Assembly: GCA_031547305.1 (NCBI GenBank)
Contig: JAVBSC010000125.1
Location: forward strand, 1 to 21,250
DNA: 21,250 bases
DNA from: JAVBSC01 sp031547305
GTDB taxonomy: Bacteria > Desulfobacterota > Desulfovibrionia > Desulfovibrionales > Desulfovibrionaceae
Direction: 5' to 3'
Shown here: one piece after another, positions 1 to 7,831 of the stretch
Layout: each line of letters starts with the position of its first letter
How positions within the stretch are numbered: the first letter of the stretch is position 1
Program-made: the position numbers and the translations under genes
Notes under the pieces: model-generated
What the model was told of the DNA's origin: nothing
The model's database searches: none
What the model saw: the letters and a program-made list of their open reading frames with translations, nothing else

Positions 1-1966
1 GTGCGTGCACCCGGACGACGAGCGCTACAAGGCCCTGGTGGGCAAAAAAGCGCGCCTGCCCCTGATGGACCGTCTGATTCCCATTATCGCGGATTCTTAC
101 GTGGAGATGGAATTCGGCACCGGCGTGCTCAAAGTCACGCCCTCGCACGACCACAACGACTGGCAGCTCGGCCACAAGCACAACCTGGACTTCATTCAGG
201 TCATTGACGACGAAGGCCTCATGAACGAGGCGGCCGGCCCGTACCAGGGACTGACCAAGGAAGAGGCCCGCAAGAGAATCGTGGCCGATCTGGACGCCCT
301 GGGCCTGCTGGCGGAAGTAAAGGATTACGAGAACAAGGTCGGGCACTGCTACCGCTGCAAGTCGGTAATCGAGCCGCACGTTTCCACCCAGTGGTTCGTG
401 GCCGTGCGCAGCCTGGCGGACAAAGCCAGGGCCGCCGTGCCGGACGAGACGAAGATCTACCCGGAAACCTGGCAGAAAACCTACTACAATTGGCTGGACA
501 ACATCCGCGACTGGTGCATCAGCCGGCAGATCTGGTGGGGGCACCGCATTCCGGCCTGGACCTGCCTGAACTGCAAAAAACTGATCGTGGAAGAAGAAGG
601 CCCGGACGTCTGCCCGGACTGCGGGCACAAGGAATTTTCCCAGGACGAGGACGTGCTGGACACCTGGTTCTCTTCCGCGCTCTGGCCGTTTTCCACCCTG
701 GGCTGGCCGGAAAAAACCCGCGAGCTTCAGGCTTTTTACCCCACTTCCGTGCTGGTCACGGCCTTTGACATTCTGTTCTTCTGGGTGGCCCGCATGCTGA
801 TGATGGGACTGCACTTCATGGGCAAAACACCCTTCCATCACGTTTACATCCACGCCCTGGTGCGCGACGCGGAAGGTAAAAAAATGTCCAAATCCACGGG
901 CAACGTGATTGACCCGCTGGAAATGATCGGCAAATACGGCACGGATTCCCTGCGCTTCACTCTGACCGCCTTCGCGGCCATGGGGCGGGACATCCGCCTG
1001 TCCGAGGATCGCATCGAAGGCTACCGCCATTTTGTGAACAAAATATGGAACGCCTCGCGCTTCGCCCTGATGAACCTGGGCGATGCCGCGCCCGCTTCTG
1101 TTTCCCTTTCCTCCATTCCGGAAACCCATCACGCCTGGATTCTGCACCGCCTGGAGGAAATAAAAATCTCCACGGCCAAATCCATCGCGGATTACCGCTT
1201 TAACGACGCGGCCCAGGATTTGTACAAATTCGTTTGGAACGAACTGTGCGACTGGTACCTGGAGCTGATCAAGCCGGACATGCAGGCCGGCGGCGAGCGC
1301 CAGGCCCGCGCCCAGTACATCCTTTGGACCGCCCTGCGCGAGACGCTGCTCCTGCTCCACCCGATCATGCCTTTTGTCACCGCGCGTATCTGGTCCGCTC
1401 TTCCCGGCCAGGAAGATTCAGACGTCGCCCTGGAGCTCTACCCCGCCGCCCGGCCGGACTGCCTCAATCCCACCAAGTCCGCGCAAATGGACATGCTCCA
1501 GGCCGCCATTGTGGCCGTGCGCACCATCCGGGCGGAGCTGAACATCGCGCCATCCCTGCGCCTGGAAGTGCTGATCCGCCCGGCGGACGACTCCGCAGCC
1601 GCCGTTCTTGCCGGCCACTCGGAGCTGATCACAACTCTGGCCCGCCTTGGCGCCCTGCATATCGATTCAGCGGCCAAAGCCCCCAAGGCCTCGGCCAGCC
1701 AGGTGGCCCAGGGCAACGAAATCATCGTTTTCCTTACCGGCGCCATTGACTTTGCCGCCGAACTGACCCGCCTGGACAAGGAACTCGGCAAAATCGACAA
1801 GGAATGCTCCATGCTTGAAGGCAAGCTGGCTAACCCCAACTACGCCCAAAAAGCTCCGGCCGAACTGGTGGCGCGCGACCGTAACCGCGTGGCCGAACTA
1901 AAAGACGCCACGGAAAAGCTCCAGCGCCTCCAGGCCAGATTCCGCGAAGCCGCTGAAGAAAAATAG
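1..1966 (+). CDS. valS: Valyl-tRNA synthetase, 3' part (5' end outside window)
   Basis: This class I aminoacyl-tRNA synthetase charges tRNA-Val with valine in the cytoplasm. The reading frame is open from the first bases, so the N-terminus with the HIGH motif (roughly 230 residues by family length) lies upstream. What is visible starts in the CP1 editing domain (GTGVLKVTPSHDHND), then the conserved DWCISRQIWWGHRIP block, and a cysteine pair cluster (CLNC...CPDC) that may bind zinc. The KMSKS ATP-binding loop lies at bases 881-895. An anticodon-binding domain follows, and the last ~60 residues are a charged coiled coil typical of the ValRS tRNA-binding arm. The stop is only 9 bases before the next gene, so the two are probably co-transcribed. 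The family assignment is very secure. Confidence 0.97.
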   Translation, partial: CVHPDDERYKALVGKKARLPLMDRLIPIIADSYVEMEFGTGVLKVTPSHDHNDWQLGHKHNLDFIQVIDDEGLMNEAAGPYQGLTKEEARKRIVADLDALGLLAEVKDYENKVGHCYRCKSVIEPHVSTQWFVAVRSLADKARAAVPDETKIYPETWQKTYYNWLDNIRDWCISRQIWWGHRIPAWTCLNCKKLIVEEEGPDVCPDCGHKEFSQDEDVLDTWFSSALWPFSTLGWPEKTRELQAFYPTSVLVTAFDILFFWVARMLMMGLHFMGKTPFHHVYIHALVRDAEGKKMSKSTGNVIDPLEMIGKYGTDSLRFTLTAFAAMGRDIRLSEDRIEGYRHFVNKIWNASRFALMNLGDAAPASVSLSSIPETHHAWILHRLEEIKISTAKSIADYRFNDAAQDLYKFVWNELCDWYLELIKPDMQAGGERQARAQYILWTALRETLLLLHPIMPFVTARIWSALPGQEDSDVALELYPAARPDCLNPTKSAQMDMLQAAIVAVRTIRAELNIAPSLRLEVLIRPADDSAAAVLAGHSELITTLARLGALHIDSAAKAPKASASQVAQGNEIIVFLTGAIDFAAELTRLDKELGKIDKECSMLEGKLANPNYAQKAPAELVARDRNRVAELKDATEKLQRLQARFREAAEEK

Positions 1967-1975
1967 GAAATTGAT

Positions 1976-3487
1976 ATGAAAGTCTATTTAATCGGCGCGG
2001 GGCCCGGGGATCCAGGGTTGTTGACCCTGAAGGGCCGGCGGATTCTGGGTGAAGCGGACGTGGTGGTTTACGATTATCTGGCCAACGCGGCCTTTCTGGA
2101 TTTTTGCCGCCCCGGCGCGGAATTGTATTATGTGGGCAAGAAAGGCGGGGATCACACGCTGGAGCAGGCGGAGATCAACCGTCTGCTGGTGGAGCGGGCC
2201 AGGGAAGGCAAAGTGGTGGCCCGGCTCAAGGGCGGGGATCCTTATTTGTTCGGCCGGGGCGCGGAGGAAGCGGAAGAGCTTCTGGACGCGGGCGTGGACT
2301 TTGAGGTGGTGCCTGGCGTGAGCGCGGCTATCGGGGCCACGGCTTACGCTGGTATTCCCCTGACGCACCGGGCCTATGCCTCGTCGGTTTGCCTGGCCAC
2401 CGGGCATGAAGACCCGACCAAGCCGGAATCCGCGCACAACTGGCAGGCCCTGGCCCAGGGCGGATCCACGCTGGTGTTTTTTATGGGCATGAAGAACCTG
2501 CCGGAAATCAGCGCCAAGCTGATGCGGGCCGGCCTGGACGGCAAAACGCCGGCCGCGCTGATCCGCTGGGGCACCACGCCCAGGCACCGGAGCCTGGTTT
2601 CCACACTGGCGAAGCTGCCTGACGATGCGGAAAAAAACGGCTTTGAAGCCCCGGCCCTGATTGTGGTGGGAAAGGTGGCGGCTTTGCGTGAAAAGCTGAA
2701 CTGGTTTGAAAAACGCCCGCTTCTGGGCCAGGGCATTGTGGTGACCAGGGCCAGGGAACAGGCCAGCGACATGGCTTTGGCCCTGAACGATCTTGGCGCG
2801 GAGGTCATCCAGTTCCCGACCATTGAAGTGAAGCCGCTGGAGGATTACTCGGCGGTGCGCAAGGCCATAGGCTTTATCGGGTCTTACGACTGGGTGGCCT
2901 TTACTTCGGCCAACGGTGTTAAGTATTTCTGGAAGCAACTGGAAGCCCTGAATCTGGACTCAAGAGCGTTGGGCGGAAGAAAAATCGCGGCCATCGGGCC
3001 GGCCACGGCCCAGGCTCTGCGGGAACATGGGGTGATTCCGGATTTTATGCCCAAAAAATTTGTGGCCGAAAGCGTGGTCCAGGGCCTGACGGATCTGGGC
3101 ATGTCCGGCAAACGGTTGCTGCTGCCCAGGGCCAAGGTGGCCAGGGACGTGCTGCCGGACGAATTGCGCAAGATCGGCTGCACCGTGGACGTGCTGCCGG
3201 TTTATGAAACCGCGCCCGGCAGCTCCCGGCGCGAGGAAGTGCTGGAGCGGCTGGAAAAAGGCGAAATCAACGTGATCACCTTTGCCTCTTCCTCCACGGT
3301 GGAGAATTTTCTGCACTTCATTCCGGCTGAGGAACTTAAAAAGTACGCCGGGCTGCGTTTTGCCTGCATAGGGCCGATTACCGCGAAGACTCTGGAGCAG
3401 GCCGGGCTGCCCTGCCACGTCCAGCCCACGGATTTTACCATTCCCGCCCTGGTTGAAGCTTTACTTAAAGAATTGAAAAAAGGTTAA
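1976..3487 (+). CDS. cobA-hemD: Fused uroporphyrinogen-III C-methyltransferase / uroporphyrinogen-III synthase
   Basis: This is one polypeptide of 503 residues with two consecutive tetrapyrrole enzymes. Residues 1 to about 245 are an SAM-dependent uroporphyrinogen-III methyltransferase (SUMT): the N-terminal GAGPGDPGLLTLKG loop, the RLKGGDPYLFGRG block and VVPGVSAAIGATAYAGIPLTHR-type segment are all present. Residues from about 250 to the end match uroporphyrinogen-III synthase (VVTRAREQA, AFTSANGVKYF, LLLPRAKVARDVLP, ITFASSSTVENF, CIGPITAKTLEQAG). Together they would close hydroxymethylbilane to uroporphyrinogen III and methylate it to precorrin-2, the branch point to sirohaem, cobalamin and the alternative haem route. 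Fusions of this kind are known from Desulfovibrio. The gene sits 9 bases after valS and 6 bases before purN, in one apparent transcription unit. Confidence 0.95.
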   Translation: MKVYLIGAGPGDPGLLTLKGRRILGEADVVVYDYLANAAFLDFCRPGAELYYVGKKGGDHTLEQAEINRLLVERAREGKVVARLKGGDPYLFGRGAEEAEELLDAGVDFEVVPGVSAAIGATAYAGIPLTHRAYASSVCLATGHEDPTKPESAHNWQALAQGGSTLVFFMGMKNLPEISAKLMRAGLDGKTPAALIRWGTTPRHRSLVSTLAKLPDDAEKNGFEAPALIVVGKVAALREKLNWFEKRPLLGQGIVVTRAREQASDMALALNDLGAEVIQFPTIEVKPLEDYSAVRKAIGFIGSYDWVAFTSANGVKYFWKQLEALNLDSRALGGRKIAAIGPATAQALREHGVIPDFMPKKFVAESVVQGLTDLGMSGKRLLLPRAKVARDVLPDELRKIGCTVDVLPVYETAPGSSRREEVLERLEKGEINVITFASSSTVENFLHFIPAEELKKYAGLRFACIGPITAKTLEQAGLPCHVQPTDFTIPALVEALLKELKKG

Positions 3488-3493
3488 GGTTTT

Positions 3494-4180
3494 ATGTTGC
3501 GCATAGCGGTGCTGGCCTCCGGGCACGGGTCCAACCTGGCCGCCATTCTTGAGCATTGCCGGGCCGGGCGGTTGCGCGCCCAAGTTGCGGCCGTGCTTTC
3601 CAACAACCCGCAAGCCGGGGCGCTGGAGCACGCCAGGACCGCCGGCGTTCCCCGCTGGGCTTTGGCTCATAAAGGAATCGCCAGGGAGGATTTTGACCTG
3701 CGCATGCTGGAATTCATCCGCGCGCAAGGGGCGGAGGCGATAATCCTGGCCGGGTACATGCGCCTGCTCACGCCGGCCTTCATCCAGGGGTACGCGGGCC
3801 GCATTCTGAACATTCACCCCGCTCTGCTGCCGGCTTTTCCGGGCCTTGACGGCGGCGGCGACGCCCTGGCCTACGGGGTAAAGCTGGCCGGCTGCACCGT
3901 GCATTTTGTGGACGAAATTATGGACCACGGCCCGGTGATCATTCAGGCCGCCGTACCTGTTGGCGCCGGTGACAAGCCGGATGACCTCATGCCGCGCATT
4001 CACGCCCTGGAGCACCGCATTTACCCGCAGGCCGTCCAGTGGCTGGCGGACGGCCGCCTGAGTCTGGACGGGCGCAAGGTGGTTCTGGCTCCGGCGCGAG
4101 GCGGGGAATTGAAGCCGGCCTGCTGTGGGGAAGCGGAACACGGCCCCTGGCTGGTCAGCCCGGCGTTGGAAGAGTTTTAA
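3494..4180 (+). CDS. purN: Phosphoribosylglycinamide formyltransferase
   Basis: This enzyme transfers a formyl group from 10-formyltetrahydrofolate to GAR in purine synthesis. The 228-residue product begins with the family pattern IAVLASGHGSNLAAIL. The catalytic residues fall at the same numbers as in the E. coli enzyme: Asn106 and His108 in NIHPALLP, and Asp144 in the VHFVDEIMDHGPVI segment. The loop after FPGL is unusual: the histidines found at 119 and 121 in E. coli are Asp and Gly here. There is a short C-terminal extension of about 16 residues beyond the E. coli length. An AAGG stretch straddles the upstream stop codon and may serve as a close ribosome binding site. The gene ends just before a strong terminator and is probably the last gene of the valS-cobA/hemD-purN unit. 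Confidence 0.95.
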   Translation: MLRIAVLASGHGSNLAAILEHCRAGRLRAQVAAVLSNNPQAGALEHARTAGVPRWALAHKGIAREDFDLRMLEFIRAQGAEAIILAGYMRLLTPAFIQGYAGRILNIHPALLPAFPGLDGGGDALAYGVKLAGCTVHFVDEIMDHGPVIIQAAVPVGAGDKPDDLMPRIHALEHRIYPQAVQWLADGRLSLDGRKVVLAPARGGELKPACCGEAEHGPWLVSPALEEF

Positions 4181-4182
4181 CG

Positions 4183-4212
4183 AATTTGGGGGGCCTGAGG
4201 CCCCCCAAAATT
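4183..4212. terminator. Bidirectional intrinsic terminator between purN and the lipoprotein gene
   Basis: An 11-bp perfect stem (TTTGGGGGGCC at 4185-4195 pairing with 4199-4209) has a TGA loop and is flanked by A/T runs on both sides. It lies between two convergent genes and ends 13 bases before the lipoprotein stop codon, so it can serve both strands. Confidence 0.85.
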
Positions 4213-4224
4213 ACCAAGCAGCAT

Positions 4225-5052
4225 CTACCACAAGAAATCGCCGCGATCCCCGCCCCGGCTGACCACGCGCACCTCGCCAGCCAGCTTGCGCACGTTTGGC
4301 GCGTTCTCCGGCATGTTCGTAAGCAGATTGGGCACGGTTCCGCCCGGGGCCACGTCCGCGAAAGAGCCGAACTTTACGGCTTTGGCCGCCCTGGCGCTGA
4401 ATTCCTCCAGCGTCTTGCCGCAATTCACCGCAACTGCGGGCATATCCTTGTTCAGGCGCAGAGCGCCGGATTCATCGCGCTGAAGCAACGGCAGCAGGCA
4501 GTCCGGCAAAGGTTCGCGGTATTCCGCGACCACGCGGATATAGTCATCCGGCGTGGTGGACCAGCGCTTGGCCAGCCAGACCTGCGGCACCTGCCGCCCG
4601 CTGGCCGCGAAAAGCTGGGTGAACCAGTCCTGTGGCGCGTCAACCACCATAAGCTGCTCGGTCCAGGTATCACCGTTGATCTGGGACTTGCTCAGTCCGA
4701 AGCTGGTGGTGCCGGGAAAGGATTCCGGCGCGAAGTACCAGGCATCCGGGCTTTGCATGGTCACGGTGGCGGCCTGCACATAGCTTCTTACCGGTCCGCT
4801 TTCGGAATCGCTGAACACGGCGTATTCAAATGCCGCCACCGGGGTCACGCCCAGGATGTCGCTTTTAACCTGGGGCCATTTTTTGCCGTAGCCCACCACC
4901 TTATACGGCGCATTGGCGGTAATGCTCATATCAGGGGCGTTGGACGAATACAGGCTGTCCCGTGTCACCCCAACCTGGCGCGGGGTGCAGGCGGAAAGCA
5001 GGCCAAAGGAAATCATGGCGGATAAAAGAAGGATTTTTTTGGGCGTTATCAT
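4225..5052 (-). CDS. Predicted lipoprotein of unknown function
   Basis: The function is not recognised. The chosen start at 5052 follows a good ribosome binding site (GGAG, 8 bases away); a longer frame up to 5103 exists but would bury the signal peptide. The 275-residue product begins MITPKK, followed by a hydrophobic segment and a lipobox LSAC with the lipidated cysteine at residue 22, so the mature protein should be membrane-anchored and face the periplasm. The rest is soluble, rich in aromatic residues and without transmembrane segments. A weak recollection is that it resembles DUF4851 lipoproteins of Desulfovibrio, but this could not be checked. It is a single gene facing the purN cluster, with its own terminator. 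Confidence 0.8.
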   Translation of the reverse strand: MITPKKILLLSAMISFGLLSACTPRQVGVTRDSLYSSNAPDMSITANAPYKVVGYGKKWPQVKSDILGVTPVAAFEYAVFSDSESGPVRSYVQAATVTMQSPDAWYFAPESFPGTTSFGLSKSQINGDTWTEQLMVVDAPQDWFTQLFAASGRQVPQVWLAKRWSTTPDDYIRVVAEYREPLPDCLLPLLQRDESGALRLNKDMPAVAVNCGKTLEEFSARAAKAVKFGSFADVAPGGTVPNLLTNMPENAPNVRKLAGEVRVVSRGGDRGDFLW

Positions 5053-5334
5053 GGCATTTACTCCGGGATTGCTGGGCTGTATCCAGTTTGAAATGGCGGA
5101 CAAGTCGGCAAAGGCGCGGATTCCCGCGTTAGTGGGAATGACGAACGGAAAATCGTAACCCGGCGGAACCGCCAGCCGTCATTCCCGGACAACTCTCCGT
5201 ATTAGCATATACACCGCAAAAGGCTTTTTGTACAGGCCGGACGCAAGATTTTAACGCCGGGGCGACATTGACAAGCGGGCTCAAGTATAACAAAAGGGAA
5301 CAGTTCGGAGTAAAACTTCAGCAAGGAGCCGATA
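5053..5334. other. Intergenic region between divergent genes
   Basis: This 282-base gap separates the reverse lipoprotein gene from the forward ABC-importer operon and must contain both promoters. It holds the palindromic repeat at 5119-5187. A TTGACA (5268-5273) and a TATAAC (5286-5291) occur but are only 12 bases apart, so no convincing sigma-70 promoter can be named. The AAGGAG before the binding-protein gene is clear. Confidence 0.5.
5119..5187. repeat. Small extragenic palindromic repeat
   Basis: ATTCCC at 5120-5125 can pair with GGGAAT at 5134-5139. The 10-mer GGGAATGACG at 5134-5143 has a perfect inverted copy at 5178-5187. A GGCGG/CCGCC mini-hairpin (5162-5171) lies between them. The CGTCATTCCC...GGGAAT pattern resembles repetitive extragenic elements seen in many proteobacteria. 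Only these two half-units are visible in the window. Confidence 0.5.
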
Positions 5335-6078
5335 ATGTACAGGCCTTTCAGCTTAGCCGTCCTGATGCTGTTTTTTTTCAGCGGCGCGGCCTTTGCCGCG
5401 GAACGCACCATTACCGTGGCCCATGACGCCACCTGGCCGCCAATGGAGTTTATTGACTCCAACAAAAAAATTGTGGGCTATGCCCCGGACTACATCGACG
5501 CCATAGGCAAATCCCAGGGCGTAAAAATCGTGCACAAAAACGTGGCCTGGGACGGCATTTTCGCCGGCCTGGCCGCCGGGAAATACGACGTGATCGCTTC
5601 TTCCGTGACCATTACGGACGAACGCAAAAAAGGCATGGATTTTTCCGAACCCTATTGCGAAATCCTCCAGGCCGTGGTCACCCCCAAGACGCTGGACGTC
5701 AAAAAAGTTGAAGACCTGAAAGGCAAGACCCTGGGCGCCCAGATGGGCACCACCGGCTTTTTCGCCATTCAGCGCATGCAGAACGTGACCGCCAAGTCTT
5801 ACGACGACATAGGCATGGCCATGGAAGCCTTGTTCAACGGCCGCATCGACGCCGTGGTCTGCGACGACCCGGTGGCCGCGGACTTTGCCCTGCAGCGCAA
5901 GGAGTACGCGGAAAAACTGAGGATCTCCTTTGTCATCACCGACGCGCCCAAGGAATACTACGGCTTTGCCGTGAAAAAGGGCAACAAGGAAGTTCTGGAC
6001 ATTCTGAACAAGGGCATTGAAGCGGCCAAGAAAGACGGCTCGGAAGCCGCCCTGCTCAAGAAGTGGCTTGGTAAATAA
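5335..6078 (+). CDS. Polar amino acid ABC transporter, periplasmic binding protein
   Basis: This is the solute-binding component of a PAAT-type amino acid importer (family 3 binding proteins, such as glutamine, histidine or arginine binders). The 247-residue product has a Sec signal peptide with cleavage probably after AFA (residue 21). The mature start ERTITVAHDATWPPMEFID and the lobe motifs GYAPDYIDAIGK, LAAGKYDVIASSVTITDERKK and GKTLGAQMGTTG are typical. An AAGGAG site lies 7 bases before the ATG. Permease and ATPase genes follow directly. The exact substrate cannot be told from sequence; a basic or polar amino acid is the family default. Confidence 0.93.
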   Translation: MYRPFSLAVLMLFFFSGAAFAAERTITVAHDATWPPMEFIDSNKKIVGYAPDYIDAIGKSQGVKIVHKNVAWDGIFAGLAAGKYDVIASSVTITDERKKGMDFSEPYCEILQAVVTPKTLDVKKVEDLKGKTLGAQMGTTGFFAIQRMQNVTAKSYDDIGMAMEALFNGRIDAVVCDDPVAADFALQRKEYAEKLRISFVITDAPKEYYGFAVKKGNKEVLDILNKGIEAAKKDGSEAALLKKWLGK

Positions 6079-6091
6079 ACATTTGTTCCTT

Positions 6092-6117
6092 CGGGGATCG
6101 GCCGTGGCCGATCCCCG
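6092..6117 (+). promoter_or_regulatory. Intercistronic stem-loop after the binding-protein gene
   Basis: A perfect 12-bp GC-rich inverted repeat (CGGGGATCGGCC at 6092-6103 with 6106-6117) is not followed by a T-run. Such hairpins after binding-protein genes usually protect the upstream mRNA from 3' decay, so that more binding protein than permease is made. That role is inferred here. Confidence 0.65.
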
Positions 6118-6152
6118 CGCTTAAAACGCAATCTAGCAGGAAAGTGCGACGC

Positions 6153-6947
6153 ATGGCGGATCTTCCCCAGCAAAACGTGCAGATAGAAATCTCCGACGGC
6201 GCGTCAATCCCGGATCACAAGGATACGCGCCTGATAACGGCCTGGTCGCTGGCCTTTTTCGGCGCGGTGGGCATTTTGGGCTACCTATGCCTGTTCTACC
6301 CCAAACCCTACCTGGACGTGCTGCTGTTCTTGCCGGACGGCATCAAAGTAACTTTTCAGATGACCGTGCTGGGCATCTGCTTCGCCATTCCAATCGGCAT
6401 GCTCACCGGTCTGGGGCGGCTGTCGCGCAACCGGGTCATCAACCTGATCGCCTCCACCTATGTGGAGGTAATCCGAGGCATTCCGCTGCTGGTGCAGCTT
6501 TTTTACATCTATTACGCCCTGGGCCGGATCATCAACCTGCCGGACATTCTGGCCGGAACCATCGCCATGAGCGTCTGCTACGGCGCATACATGGGCGAAG
6601 TGTTCCGGGCCGGCATAAGCTCAATCGACAAAGGCCAGACCGAAGCGGCCCGCTCCCTGGGATTCAACCGGGCCCAGACCATGGTCCTGGTCGTTCTGCC
6701 CCAGGCCTGGCGCACCATTCTGCCGCCCGTGGGCAACGAGTTCATCGCCCTGCTCAAGGATACCTCGCTGGTCTCCATCATGGCCATGACCAATATTCTG
6801 CAACGCGGCCGGGAATTCAACTCCACCCAATTCGCGCCCTTTGAAAGCTACACCGTTGTCGCTCTGGTTTACCTCATCATCACGCTGATCCTTTCCAAGG
6901 GGGTCAGCCTTATGGAAGCAAGGCTCAGCTATTATGACCGCAAGTGA
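6153..6947 (+). CDS. Polar amino acid ABC transporter, permease
   Basis: This inner-membrane subunit forms the translocation path, probably as a homodimer because only one permease gene is present. The ATG at 6153 was chosen over a GTG at 6144 because AGGAA at 6138-6142 is correctly spaced only for the ATG. The 264-residue product has a polar N-terminal tail, then about five or six hydrophobic segments. The EAA loop that docks on the ATPase is clear (EAARSLGFNRAQTMVLVVLPQAW). It also has the HisM/GlnP family segments VEVIRGIPLLVQLFYIYYAL and NEFIALLKDTSLVSI. Its end overlaps the ATPase start by 14 bases, which suggests translational coupling. Confidence 0.93.
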   Translation: MADLPQQNVQIEISDGASIPDHKDTRLITAWSLAFFGAVGILGYLCLFYPKPYLDVLLFLPDGIKVTFQMTVLGICFAIPIGMLTGLGRLSRNRVINLIASTYVEVIRGIPLLVQLFYIYYALGRIINLPDILAGTIAMSVCYGAYMGEVFRAGISSIDKGQTEAARSLGFNRAQTMVLVVLPQAWRTILPPVGNEFIALLKDTSLVSIMAMTNILQRGREFNSTQFAPFESYTVVALVYLIITLILSKGVSLMEARLSYYDRK

Positions 6948-7674
6948 TCCCATCATCAGCATCAGCAACGTCTACAAGTTTTTCGGGCAGCTCACCGCCC
7001 TGAGCGACGTTTCCCTGAACATCTACCCCGGCGAGAAAGTGGTCATCATAGGCCCTTCCGGCTCCGGCAAAAGCACGCTGCTGCGCTCCATAAACCGCCT
7101 GGAAACCGTGGACAAGGGGCGAATTGTGGTGGACGGGGTGGACATAAACGCCAAGGATACGGACATTAACCTGCTCCGCCAGGAACTGGGCATGGTTTTC
7201 CAGAGCTTTAACCTTTTTCCGCACAAGACGGCGCTGCAAAACCTTACCCTGGCGCCCATGAAGCTGCGCAAGATGTCAAAACAGGACGCAGAAGCTCGCG
7301 GCCTGGAACTGCTCAAGAAGGTGGACATAAGCGACAAGGCCAATGTTTACCCTGCCATGCTCTCCGGCGGGCAGCAGCAGCGCGTGGCCATTGCCCGCGC
7401 TCTGGCCATGACGCCGAAAATAATGCTCTTTGACGAGCCGACTTCCGCCCTGGACCCGGAAATGATCGGCGAAGTGCTGGACGTTATGGTCAACCTGGCC
7501 CGCGAAGGCATGACCATGGTCTGCGTGACCCACGAAATGGGCTTTGCCCGCGAGGTGGCGGACCGGATCATCTTTATGGACCAGGGCCAGATTCTGGAAG
7601 AAGGCAGCCCGCCCTACTTCTTTGAAAACCCGCAGCACCCCAGGTTGCAAAGGTTTCTGAACCAGATTCTGTAG
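6934..7674 (+). CDS. Polar amino acid ABC transporter, ATP-binding protein
   Basis: This is the 246-residue cytoplasmic ATPase of the importer. All nucleotide-binding elements are present in order: Walker A GPSGSGKST, the Q-loop in MVFQSFNLFPH, signature LSGGQQQR, Walker B IMLFDEPTSALD and the H-loop THEMGFA. The motif spacing and the NLFPHKTALQNL segment are typical of the GlnQ/HisP subfamily. Its start codon lies inside the permease gene (14-base overlap). It is the last gene of the operon and is followed by an intrinsic terminator about 65 bases downstream. Confidence 0.95.
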   Translation: MTASDPIISISNVYKFFGQLTALSDVSLNIYPGEKVVIIGPSGSGKSTLLRSINRLETVDKGRIVVDGVDINAKDTDINLLRQELGMVFQSFNLFPHKTALQNLTLAPMKLRKMSKQDAEARGLELLKKVDISDKANVYPAMLSGGQQQRVAIARALAMTPKIMLFDEPTSALDPEMIGEVLDVMVNLAREGMTMVCVTHEMGFAREVADRIIFMDQGQILEEGSPPYFFENPQHPRLQRFLNQIL

Positions 7675-7740
7675 GGGGCGGCGTTTGTAATTCATAGTTT
7701 ACATACAGCATAAAATCTGGCACTTCTGGCAATCTTCCAA

Positions 7741-7776
7741 GGATTACCGCGCTTATTCCGGTAATCCATTTTTTTC
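7741..7776 (+). terminator. Intrinsic terminator of the ABC-importer operon
   Basis: A 9-bp perfect stem (GGATTACCG at 7741-7749 with 7759-7767) and a 9-base loop are followed by a run of seven T starting at 7769. Confidence 0.88.
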
Positions 7777-7831
7777 GCGCTTGCGCCGGGCATATATTTT
7801 CCCAGTCTCCCGGCGCGCAAGGGAGTTTTAC

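Noticed and set aside
4039..5025. Forward frame of 328 codons across the purN end and the lipoprotein gene
   Set aside because: It runs through the purN stop and the strong terminator and is antisense to the lipoprotein, which has a signal peptide, lipobox and ribosome binding site.
5268..5291. TTGACA and TATAAC before the binding-protein gene as a promoter
   Set aside because: The spacing is 12 bases, too short for a sigma-70 promoter.
7721..7737. TGGCAC...GC pattern as a sigma-54 promoter before the NSS transporter
   Set aside because: The GG-to-GC distance is two bases too short; it is better explained as a direct repeat of TCTGGCA, and it lies before a terminator.
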